NCBI RefSeq assembly: GCF_002835825.1 | Contig: NZ_PIZH01000022.1 | Span: forward strand, 1 to 12,138 | Length of the DNA stretch: 12,138 nucleotides | Origin: Methanoregula sp. | Lineage (GTDB): Archaea; Halobacteriota; Methanomicrobia; Methanomicrobiales; Methanospirillaceae | Reading direction: 5' to 3' | Shown: positions 6,852 through 12,138 of the stretch, piece by piece | How positions within the stretch are numbered: the stretch's first letter is position 1 | How the letters are laid out: each line of letters starts with the position of its first letter | Made by a program: the position numbers and the translations under genes | The notes under the pieces: generated by a model | Told to the model about the DNA's origin: nothing | What the model saw: only the letters and a program-made list of their open reading frames with translations | Database searches by the model: none

Positions 6852-7742
6852 TCAGGTACCGGCTTTTCTCTCAATTTTTGTAATTGCGTTGTCTGTTGCA
6901 CGCCGGACGTACTCGTCCTTGTCGTCGGAAAGTGCCCGGAGGGCATCGAGCGCACGGGCATCGCCGATGTTGCCGAGGGCATCTGCGGCTCCCCAGCGCA
7001 CGTACCAGTCACCGCTCTTCAGGCACTGGATCAGGGTATCGACCGGGGCATCGCTCCCGAGCTTCCCGAGCGCCCAGGTGGCCGGGACCTGCACAAACGA
7101 GTCCGGTTCCTTGAGGGCCTTGGAGAGGCAGACTGCGGCCCTTTTGTCGCCGATCTTCCCGAGCGCGTCGGCAGCGCTCCAACGGACGAACCAGTCCATG
7201 TCGTTCACCGACTGGATCAGCGGTTCGACAGCCCGCGTGTCTCCGATCTCCCCGAGGGCCCACGCTGCCCGCACCCGGACCCACCAGAGCGGGTCCTTCA
7301 GGGAAAGGATCAGCGGTTCCACGGCAGGTTCCCCGATGATCGAAAGGACATAGGCGCTCCGCCACTGGGTGTCGCTGTCCTCGTCATGCAGGGCTGTAAT
7401 CATGGGGGGGATCGCCACCGGCCCCATCCCGGCAAGGACCCGGGTTGCATGCCACCGGACATCGTGGTCCTCCTCGGACAATGCCCGGAGCAGCTGCGGG
7501 ATCGCCCGCTCCCCGATATGCCCAAGGGCAAGGCCGGCCAGCCACCGGATATCGTGGTCATTCTCCCGCATGGCACGGATCAGGGGCTTGATTGCCGGCT
7601 CCCCGATGTCCCCGAGTGCAAGGGCAGCCCGCCACCGTATCCCGAGGTTCTGGTGCCGGATCGCCTTGATGAGCCCGTCCATGTCCATGCCGCTTGTCGT
7701 GTGGATGGAGTAGGCCTTCCTGTCGGTACCTGTATTCTGCAT
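6852..7742 (-). CDS. HEAT-like (PBS lyase type) repeat protein
   Basis: 296 residues composed almost entirely of nine helical repeats of 30-31 residues from residue 23 to the end. The consensus is roughly PLIxALxDxDxxVRWxAAxALGxIGDxxA, as in the HEAT_2/EZ-HEAT families found in phycobilin lyases and many archaeal scaffold proteins. Such proteins bind other proteins; no catalytic residues are visible. No signal peptide or membrane helix. Repeats 5-6 (143-204) and 7-8 (205-266) look like a duplicated pair, alternating AAWAL/AADAL-type helices. Start is uncertain: ATG 7742 gives a short non-repeat N-terminus with GGAG directly abutting the ATG and GGGGTGA further up. ATG 7688 begins just before repeat 1 but lacks a ribosome site. 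Diverges from korA across a 190-bp regulatory gap. Partner unknown. Confidence 0.85.
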   Translation of the reverse strand: MQNTGTDRKAYSIHTTSGMDMDGLIKAIRHQNLGIRWRAALALGDIGEPAIKPLIRAMRENDHDIRWLAGLALGHIGERAIPQLLRALSEEDHDVRWHATRVLAGMGPVAIPPMITALHDEDSDTQWRSAYVLSIIGEPAVEPLILSLKDPLWWVRVRAAWALGEIGDTRAVEPLIQSVNDMDWFVRWSAADALGKIGDKRAAVCLSKALKEPDSFVQVPATWALGKLGSDAPVDTLIQCLKSGDWYVRWGAADALGNIGDARALDALRALSDDKDEYVRRATDNAITKIERKAGT

Positions 7743-7807
7743 CTCCAGTCTGTTCACCCCTGTTCTGATGATTGGTTTCGTGCTATTTGAATATGCCGAA
7801 TGAGCAG

Positions 7808-7867
7808 GATCCGGGGAGATCCGGGGCAGGGATAAGGATATCCGGGCTGATTCCGGTTTTTCCGGGC
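7808..7867 (+). repeat. Helically phased TCCGG elements in the HEAT/korA divergent gap
   Basis: Five TCCGG units begin at 7810, 7820, 7841, 7852 and 7861. The first two form a tandem 10-bp repeat (GATCCGGGG twice), and all five sit close to multiples of the DNA helical turn. They lie upstream of the korA TATA box and behind the HEAT-gene start. The motif is common in this GC-rich genome, so significance is uncertain. Confidence 0.4.
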
Positions 7868-7891
7868 ATGTTTCGTGCAACCATGCCAACG

Positions 7892-7900
7892 TATATACGC
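7892..7900 (+). promoter_or_regulatory. TATA box for korA-korB
   Basis: TATATACGC, 41 bases before the korA ATG, predicts transcription start near 7921 and a leader of about 12 nt carrying GGAG (7924-7927) as ribosome site. Strongest TATA match on this side of the window. Confidence 0.7.
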
Positions 7901-7912
7901 ACCATGGCAGCA

Positions 7913-7925
7913 CCGTATCATACGG
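7913..7925 (+). promoter_or_regulatory. Candidate operator: 13-bp palindrome at the korA start site
   Basis: CCGTAT-C-ATACGG is a perfect inverted repeat with a single central base. It covers the predicted transcription start and the first bases of the ribosome site. A bound repressor there would block korAB. Seen in the sequence; the regulatory role is inference. Confidence 0.45.
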
Positions 7926-7932
7926 AGATACC

Positions 7933-9603
7933 ATGGCAGAAGAACGGGAAGTATCGGTTCTTGTCGGGGGGAGAGCAGGGGATGGGATCAACAATGCCGG
8001 TGCACTGGTAGCCCGGCTGATGAGCCGGCTCGGATACCGGATCTACCTGTATTTCGATTACCCCTCGCTCATCCGCGGGGGGCATAACTTCGCCGTGATC
8101 CGTGCCGCCACCCGCGAGGTGGGAACCTGCCGGGAGAAGGTGGATTTTGTTCTTGCCTTAAACCAGGAGACCGTGACCCGGCACCAGGGGATGGTCCATG
8201 ACGGTACCGCGTTTGTCTTCAACGCGGATCTGGTGAAGTCCGAAGGCCAGGGCATCCCTGTCAAAGCAATCCTTGCAGCTGAGCAGGCCCCGGAGATCAT
8301 GGGGAACTCTGTCATGATCGGCGGTTTTGCAAAGGCTGCCGGTATAGAATGGGCACAGGTCGAGGACGTGTTCCGGGCAGCGCTCCCGAAGGGGACGGAT
8401 TTGAACCTGAAGGTTGCAAGGAGGGCGTACGACCAGCTCGCGGTTGTCCGGAAGATCCCGGAACGCGGGAGCCCGCCGCTTTCCCTGGTGACCGGGAACG
8501 AAGCGATCGGGCTCGGGCTTATCCGGGGCGGGCTTGATGCTTATGTCTCCTACCCGATGACGCCCTCGTCAAGCCTTCTGCACTTCCTTGCCGGTGAGAA
8601 AGAGAAGTTCGGGATCACGGTTGTCCACCCGGAGAACGAGATCGCCGTTGTCCTGATGGGGCTCGGGTTTGCCTATGCCGGAAAAAAGGCAGCGGTCGGC
8701 ACCTCCGGTGGAGGGTTCTGCCTGATGACCGAGGGGCTCTCCCTTGCCGGTATGGCCGAGCTGCCGCTTGTCTTCGTGGTCTCCCAGCGGACGGGGCCAT
8801 CGACCGGTCTTCCCACGTACACCGGGCAGTCCGAGCTTCAGTTCGTCCTGCACGCCGGGCAGGGGGAGTTCCCCCGGCTGATTGTTGCCCCCGGCGATGC
8901 CGGTGAGGCCCTCGCCTGGTCCGCCATTGCACTGGACATTGCCTGGCAGTTCCAGGTCCCGGCCTTCATCCTTCCCGACAAGACCCTGTCGGAAGGGACT
9001 TACAGTGTTGACACCGCTGCACTCCCCTCGCGGGAAGACGGGCCTGCGGGACCGGGCAGGGCCGCATCCCCCTCACTCCCGTACCGCCGCTATGCCGATA
9101 TGCCCGATGGAGTCTCGCCTCCTGCATTCCCCGGCACCCCGGGTGCGGTCGTGAAAGTGAACAGCTATGCCCACGATGAATACGGGTATACGACAGAAGA
9201 GGGAGACATGGTCTCCCTGATGACAGAAAAGCGGCTCCGGAAGCAGGAGGCGCTCGCCCGTGCAATGAACACCTTCCCGCAGGTCAATGTCCTTGGGAAG
9301 GCGGATGCTCCCGTGGCCCTCCTCTGCTGGGGGTCGACAAAAGGTGTCTCTGCTGAAGTGGGAGATGCCCTTGGGCTCCGGGTGGTCCAGCCGGTTGTCC
9401 TCGAACCGTTCCCCACAACCCAGCTCAGGGTTGCCCTTTCCGGCACGACAAAACTTATCTGCGTTGAGGAGAACGCGACCGGCCAACTGGCAGCGATTGC
9501 GTCAGAATACGGCATCGCCGTTGATGAGGAGATCTTCCGGTATGACGGGCGCCCGTTCACGTACGAGAGCCTGCTGGCAAAAGTACAGGAGGTGATCCTA
9601 TGA
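7933..9603 (+). CDS. korA: 2-oxoacid:ferredoxin oxidoreductase, gamma-alpha fusion subunit
   Basis: Subunit of a CoA- and thiamine-pyrophosphate-dependent enzyme that interconverts a 2-oxoacid plus CoA with acyl-CoA, CO2 and reduced ferredoxin. In methanogens this serves mainly 2-oxoglutarate synthesis by the reductive branch of the TCA pathway. 556 residues. The gamma domain (about 1-185) starts VSVLVGGRAGDGI and holds YPSLIRGGHN at 43-52. The alpha domain (about 186-556) carries the hallmark YPMTPSS at 207-213, HPENEIA at 232-238, SGGGFCLMTEG at 258-268, QRTGPSTG at 285-292 and DEYGYTTE at 415-422. The gamma-alpha fusion is the Sulfolobus/KorAB-type arrangement, unlike the four-subunit enzymes also found in methanogens. 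GGAG lies 5 nt before ATG 7933. Its TGA overlaps korB. Substrate (2-oxoglutarate, pyruvate or broad) cannot be fixed from the sequence; the kor symbol is a best guess. Confidence 0.9.
   Translation: MAEEREVSVLVGGRAGDGINNAGALVARLMSRLGYRIYLYFDYPSLIRGGHNFAVIRAATREVGTCREKVDFVLALNQETVTRHQGMVHDGTAFVFNADLVKSEGQGIPVKAILAAEQAPEIMGNSVMIGGFAKAAGIEWAQVEDVFRAALPKGTDLNLKVARRAYDQLAVVRKIPERGSPPLSLVTGNEAIGLGLIRGGLDAYVSYPMTPSSSLLHFLAGEKEKFGITVVHPENEIAVVLMGLGFAYAGKKAAVGTSGGGFCLMTEGLSLAGMAELPLVFVVSQRTGPSTGLPTYTGQSELQFVLHAGQGEFPRLIVAPGDAGEALAWSAIALDIAWQFQVPAFILPDKTLSEGTYSVDTAALPSREDGPAGPGRAASPSLPYRRYADMPDGVSPPAFPGTPGAVVKVNSYAHDEYGYTTEEGDMVSLMTEKRLRKQEALARAMNTFPQVNVLGKADAPVALLCWGSTKGVSAEVGDALGLRVVQPVVLEPFPTTQLRVALSGTTKLICVEENATGQLAAIASEYGIAVDEEIFRYDGRPFTYESLLAKVQEVIL
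9587..9598 (+). promoter_or_regulatory. Full-length Shine-Dalgarno for korB inside korA
   Basis: AGGAGGTGATCC is complementary over all 12 bases to the usual archaeal 16S rRNA 3' end (GGAUCACCUCCU). Its GGAGG core ends 7 nt before the korB ATG. It lies within the last codons of korA, so the coding sequence there tolerates an ideal ribosome site. Confidence 0.8.
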
Positions 9604-10451
9604 CCGGCCGGAACCTGATCACGGATGTCCAGAACACGTGGTGCCCAGGGTGCGGGAATTTTACCATCCAGCACACGCTCAAGGCGCTCCTTGACGGATG
9701 GGAGAAGGAAGGACGGTCGCTTGACAACGTGGTCCTCGTCTCGGGGATCGGCTGCCATGCGAAAATTGCCGATTACCTCAACATCAACAGTTTCTACTCC
9801 CTCCACGGCAGGACGATCCCGGTAGCGACCGGGATCAAGCTGGCCAACCCTGACCTCACGGTGATCTGCTGCTGCGGCGACGGGGACTGTTACGCGGAGG
9901 GGCTCGATCACCTGGTCTTTGCCGCGAAACGGAACATCGACATCACGGTCATTGTCCACGACAACCGGGTGTACGGCCTTACCACGGGCCAGTACACGCC
10001 CACGTCCCCGCTGGGATTTAAGGGGAAGTCAACGCCTTCCGGTACGGCAGAACTCCCGCTCAACCCGGTCGAGCTGATGCTTGCCTGCGGGGCAACGTTC
10101 ATTGCACGCGGGTACACGAAGAAGATGGACCAGCTCAAAACCCTGATCCGGGAGGGGGTAGCCCACAAGGGATTCTCGTTCATCGACGTGCTCCAGATCT
10201 GTGCAACCTTCTTCCCGGCGGCCGATTACTATACCCCGCGGGTGTATGAGCCGGCCGACCACGATCCCGCGGACTTTCAGAAAGCCTGCCTCCTTGCCCG
10301 GGAATGGGACTACAACTCCGATGCCCGCATAGCGCTCGGGGTCCTGTACCGGAAGAGCATGCCGGGGTTCGGCGAACGGGTGGCAGTACCCAACAGGACA
10401 GCATCCGAGAGGGAGCAGGCAGTCCGGGACATCATTGCAGCACGGATTTAA
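9600..10451 (+). CDS. korB: 2-oxoacid:ferredoxin oxidoreductase, beta subunit
   Basis: Beta subunit binding thiamine pyrophosphate and the single [4Fe-4S] cluster; pairs with the upstream gamma-alpha fusion. 283 residues. Likely cluster ligands are C15 and C18 (WCPGCGN), C52 (GIGCHAK) and C201 (LQICATF), the four-cysteine set of this family. K55, three residues after C52, occupies the position that contacts the 2-oxoacid carboxylate in the Sulfolobus enzyme (from memory). The thiamine-pyrophosphate/Mg motif is GDGDCYAEG (93-101) with N122 in HDNRVYGLTTGQ. The absence of extra ferredoxin-type cysteines means electrons pass from the one cluster to free ferredoxin. Start ATG 9600 overlaps the korA stop (ATGA) and has a full Shine-Dalgarno. 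No terminator follows; the next gene begins 92 bp downstream. Confidence 0.93.
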   Translation: MTGRNLITDVQNTWCPGCGNFTIQHTLKALLDGWEKEGRSLDNVVLVSGIGCHAKIADYLNINSFYSLHGRTIPVATGIKLANPDLTVICCCGDGDCYAEGLDHLVFAAKRNIDITVIVHDNRVYGLTTGQYTPTSPLGFKGKSTPSGTAELPLNPVELMLACGATFIARGYTKKMDQLKTLIREGVAHKGFSFIDVLQICATFFPAADYYTPRVYEPADHDPADFQKACLLAREWDYNSDARIALGVLYRKSMPGFGERVAVPNRTASEREQAVRDIIAARI

Positions 10452-10543
10452 CCCGGGCGGTTCCATGGATGAAAAGAGTGCCCTCGTACGGAGACCCCGG
10501 GTTACCGCGAGGGCCGGGAATTACCGGAAGAAGGAGAGCATTC

Positions 10544-11389
10544 GTGAGAAGCAGGGAAAATGACCGGAAGGCCGGATCGGCCGAACAGCCCGGAGGTCCG
10601 TGGGACTGGATGCAGACTGCCACCGGCCGCCTGATCCTCCTCCCCCTCATCCTTTCCGGTGCCTGGATCCTTGAGATTTTCCTCTTCCAGGGATGGCCTC
10701 ATGTCTTCCTGCACCCGGAACCCTTCGGGCTGCTCTTCTATACCCTGATGACCTGTATCTTTATCGGGATCCTTGTCCCCGTGGCGCTCATGCGGCAGGC
10801 ATTCCTCCGGGGGGATGCCAACATGCACCAGCTGGGATTCCGATCCACGCGGCGCACCCTCCTGATGGCCGGCCTGACCCTGCTGATTGTCTGGATGGCA
10901 GTTGTCCTCCAGAATCCCTTTGCCACCGATCGCCCGGGGTTCGTTTTTGTATACCTTCTCCTGCTGCCGACCGGCATTGCTACTGCCATGGTCTGCTGTG
11001 TCCTTGCCGGGACGCACGTGCAGGCGTTCGTCCGCGAGCGGGGGGCACTCGTTGCCATCCTTGCCGGGACGGCTGTATCGGCGCTGCTCTTTGGCCTCTC
11101 CCTGACGGCGCACTTTCCGGACGCCGTGACCCCGGTATCTTTCCTCCGCTTCCTCTCGGCCGGCGCCCTCTCTGCCCTCTTCTTCTTTGCCGTGCGGGAT
11201 GTCTGGGCGGTCTCGATTGTGGTTACGGCCAGCCTTGTCTGGCTCACGGCCGGGTGGCTGGACCCTGCACAGGTCTCCCTGCACTATCCCGCAGTCCTCG
11301 CCGCAGCCCTGCTCAGTGCAGGTATCCTGGCAGCACTCCAGTGGTACCTGTCCCGGCATTATATCACCATCCCTGCCCCGCCCGGATAA
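10544..11389 (+). CDS. Unrecognised polytopic membrane protein, about 8 helices
   Basis: 281 residues that I cannot assign to a family. A short charged N-terminus (1-25) is followed by about eight predicted membrane helices near 29-49, 61-83, 104-122, 132-156, 167-188, 199-217, 219-238 and 249-269. Loops are short; arginine-rich loops at 84-104 (MRQAFLRGD, FRSTRR) and 160-167 (AFVRERG) are probably cytoplasmic by the positive-inside rule. I found no EExxxR-type protease motif, no heme or metal cluster, and no transporter signature. Start GTG 10544 is supported by GGAG at 10533-10536, seven bases upstream; the frame is open further upstream but that part overlaps korB and is not protein-like. 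No promoter is evident in the 92-bp gap after korB, so it is probably the third gene of that operon. Confidence 0.75.
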   Translation: MRSRENDRKAGSAEQPGGPWDWMQTATGRLILLPLILSGAWILEIFLFQGWPHVFLHPEPFGLLFYTLMTCIFIGILVPVALMRQAFLRGDANMHQLGFRSTRRTLLMAGLTLLIVWMAVVLQNPFATDRPGFVFVYLLLLPTGIATAMVCCVLAGTHVQAFVRERGALVAILAGTAVSALLFGLSLTAHFPDAVTPVSFLRFLSAGALSALFFFAVRDVWAVSIVVTASLVWLTAGWLDPAQVSLHYPAVLAAALLSAGILAALQWYLSRHYITIPAPPG

Positions 11390-11490
11390 TTCCCATGATG
11401 GCTGTTCAGACAGGGGAGCAGTCATACGTATCATGCGGTCCTCTATGATTGCCTCCTGCTGGATTGCCACCACAATCCTTAACAGGATAC

Positions 11491-11504
11491 ACCGGATATC
11501 CGGT
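11491..11504 (+). promoter_or_regulatory. Candidate operator: 14-bp perfect palindrome before the UPF0316 gene
   Basis: ACCGGATATCCGGT is a perfect 14-bp palindrome ending 4 bp before ATG 11509. A weak TATA-like CTTAACA at 11478-11484 would put transcription start at about 11507, so the palindrome would lie between TATA and start, a classic repressor position. No T-run follows, so it is unlikely to be a terminator. Function inferred. The 119-bp gap 11390-11508 holds no other gene. Confidence 0.45.
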
Positions 11505-11508
11505 ACTG

Positions 11509-12108
11509 ATGACGGGATCGCTCATCACCCCCGAAATCTTTGCGTTTGTTATTGTACCCGTCCTGATCTTCCTTGCCCGTGTCTGCGACATGAGCCTTGA
11601 CACGATCCGGGTGATCTTCGTCTCGAAAGGGATCCGTTACCTGCCCGCAATCGTCGGTTTCTTTGAGGTGATCATCTGGCTGGTTGCCATCGGGCAGGTG
11701 ATGAATAACCTCACCAATGTTGTCTGCTACCTTGCGTACGGAGCCGGGTTCGCAACCGGCACCATCATCGGCATGGCCATCGAGGAGCGGCTCTCGCTCG
11801 GCCTTGCCATTGTCCGGATCATCACGGATGAGGACCCGGCCCGGCTCCTCCAGGTCCTGCGTTCGCACGAGTTCGGCGTTACGGCACTCGACGGGGAGGG
11901 GGGCAAGGGCAGGGTGAAGGTCATATTCACCATCATCAAGCGGCAGGATCTCCCGCATGTCGTCTCGATCATCAAGGACTTCAATCCCGATGCCTTCTAC
12001 TCGGTCGAGGATGTCAAATCAGTGGCAGAAGGAGTCTTCCCTTCCCATAACTCCCATGCACTCCTCCGGTGGGCAGATCTCCTGAACCTCCGCCCGAAGG
12101 GGAAATGA
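11509..12108 (+). CDS. UPF0316/DUF2179-type membrane protein
   Basis: 199 residues. Three predicted membrane helices (about 9-28, 42-60 and 64-90) form the DUF5698-type N-terminal domain, with a conserved-looking LDTIRVIFVSKG (30-41) in the first loop and the characteristic GFATGTIIGMAIEERLSLG at 80-98. A cytosolic ferredoxin-like DUF2179 domain follows at about 100-172 (VRIITDEDPARLL, VKVIFTIIKRQDL). DUF2179 also ends the YitT membrane proteins; the biochemical role of UPF0316 proteins is not established as far as I know. Start ATG 11509 was preferred over an in-frame extension from 11449 because the added 20 residues (proline/glycine-rich) are unlike the family and the ATG lies at leaderless distance from a TATA-like box. 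No clear Shine-Dalgarno. C-terminal tail 173-199 is basic and extends past DUF2179. Bases 12109-12138 hold no recognisable feature. Confidence 0.88.
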   Translation: MTGSLITPEIFAFVIVPVLIFLARVCDMSLDTIRVIFVSKGIRYLPAIVGFFEVIIWLVAIGQVMNNLTNVVCYLAYGAGFATGTIIGMAIEERLSLGLAIVRIITDEDPARLLQVLRSHEFGVTALDGEGGKGRVKVIFTIIKRQDLPHVVSIIKDFNPDAFYSVEDVKSVAEGVFPSHNSHALLRWADLLNLRPKGK

Positions 12109-12138
12109 GGGATACTCCTCCCTCCCGCAACCAATACC

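Noticed and set aside
6826..6875. T-rich tract after the receiver gene as a terminator
   Set aside because: T-runs exist (TTTTCTC, TTTTTG), but they fall within the 3' end of the convergent HEAT gene and no convincing hairpin precedes them.
7743..7994. In-frame upstream extension of the HEAT gene
   Set aside because: It would run across the divergent promoter gap into korA, is proline/serine-rich and not repeat-like, and has no ribosome site; a start at 7742 or 7688 is more likely.
9165..9959. 264-codon open frame antisense to the korA/korB junction
   Set aside because: It spans two well-identified genes on the other strand and shows no motif of its own.
10304..10543. In-frame upstream extension of the membrane protein into korB
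   Set aside because: It overlaps the conserved end of korB and reads as non-protein-like; GTG 10544 has GGAG at the right distance.
10465..10563. 32-codon ORF between korB and the membrane protein (MDEKSALVRR start)
   Set aside because: It has only a weak ribosome site and a very basic composition, and it overlaps the next start. It could be a coupling leader peptide but nothing supports that.
10502..11473. Long open frame of 323 codons antisense to the membrane protein gene
   Set aside because: Its translation is highly charged, low in hydrophobic residues and family-less, typical of the reverse strand of GC-rich membrane-protein coding DNA. The sense frame has clear helices and a ribosome site.
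11449..11508. 20-residue N-terminal extension of the UPF0316 protein
   Set aside because: It is proline/glycine-rich, has no ribosome site, and contains the palindrome and putative TATA region; family members start close to the first helix.
1..12138. Mobile elements, CRISPR arrays, tRNA/rRNA genes, toxin-antitoxin or defence modules
   Set aside because: I searched by eye on both strands and saw no terminal inverted repeats, transposase motifs, regularly spaced repeats, cloverleaf sequences or defence domains.

Overview
The window reads as a chromosomal core segment of a methanogenic euryarchaeon, most likely in the order Methanomicrobiales (Methanoregula-like; the genus is inferred). The grounds are archaeal RadA, a multi-OB-fold archaeal RPA, an archaeal HAD phosphoglycolate phosphatase, two small methanogen-restricted families (DUF1890 and DUF1894), FdhD for formate dehydrogenase maturation, TATA-type promoters, ATGA gene overlaps and GC-rich coding sequence. 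There is no tRNA, rRNA, insertion sequence, integrase or CRISPR array.

Layout. (1) 1-4291, minus strand, read right to left: an LL-diaminopimelate-type aminotransferase, a three-to-four OB-fold RPA, RadA recombinase with its own promoter and a hairpin/T-run terminator, and a phosphoglycolate phosphatase cut off by the left window edge. (2) 4398-6825, plus strand: cutA and fdhD overlapping by ATGA, then the overlapping DUF1890/DUF1894 pair, then a stand-alone response-regulator receiver. (3) 6852-7742, minus strand: a protein made almost wholly of nine HEAT-like repeats. It converges on the receiver gene and diverges from korA. (4) 7933-12108, plus strand: a two-subunit 2-oxoacid:ferredoxin oxidoreductase (gamma-alpha fusion plus beta), an unrecognised 8-helix membrane protein probably read from the same operon, and a UPF0316/DUF2179-type membrane protein that seems to have its own promoter.

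How the genes fit together. RPA and RadA form a DNA-recombination pair: RPA coats single strands and RadA replaces it to form the filament. The oxidoreductase supplies ferredoxin-linked 2-oxoacid/acyl-CoA interconversion for the incomplete reductive TCA pathway. The aminotransferase serves lysine or cell-wall precursor synthesis. FdhD matures formate dehydrogenase, a central enzyme in formate-using Methanomicrobiales.

Most of the window is ordinary housekeeping, and I see no defence or mobile system. The parts most worth following are the uncharacterised DUF1890/DUF1894 couple, an FdhD lacking the usual CxxC pair, palindromes sitting on the predicted start sites of korA and the UPF0316 gene, a recurring TATACGC promoter core, a 12-nt full-length Shine-Dalgarno before korB, and the orphan membrane protein after korB.
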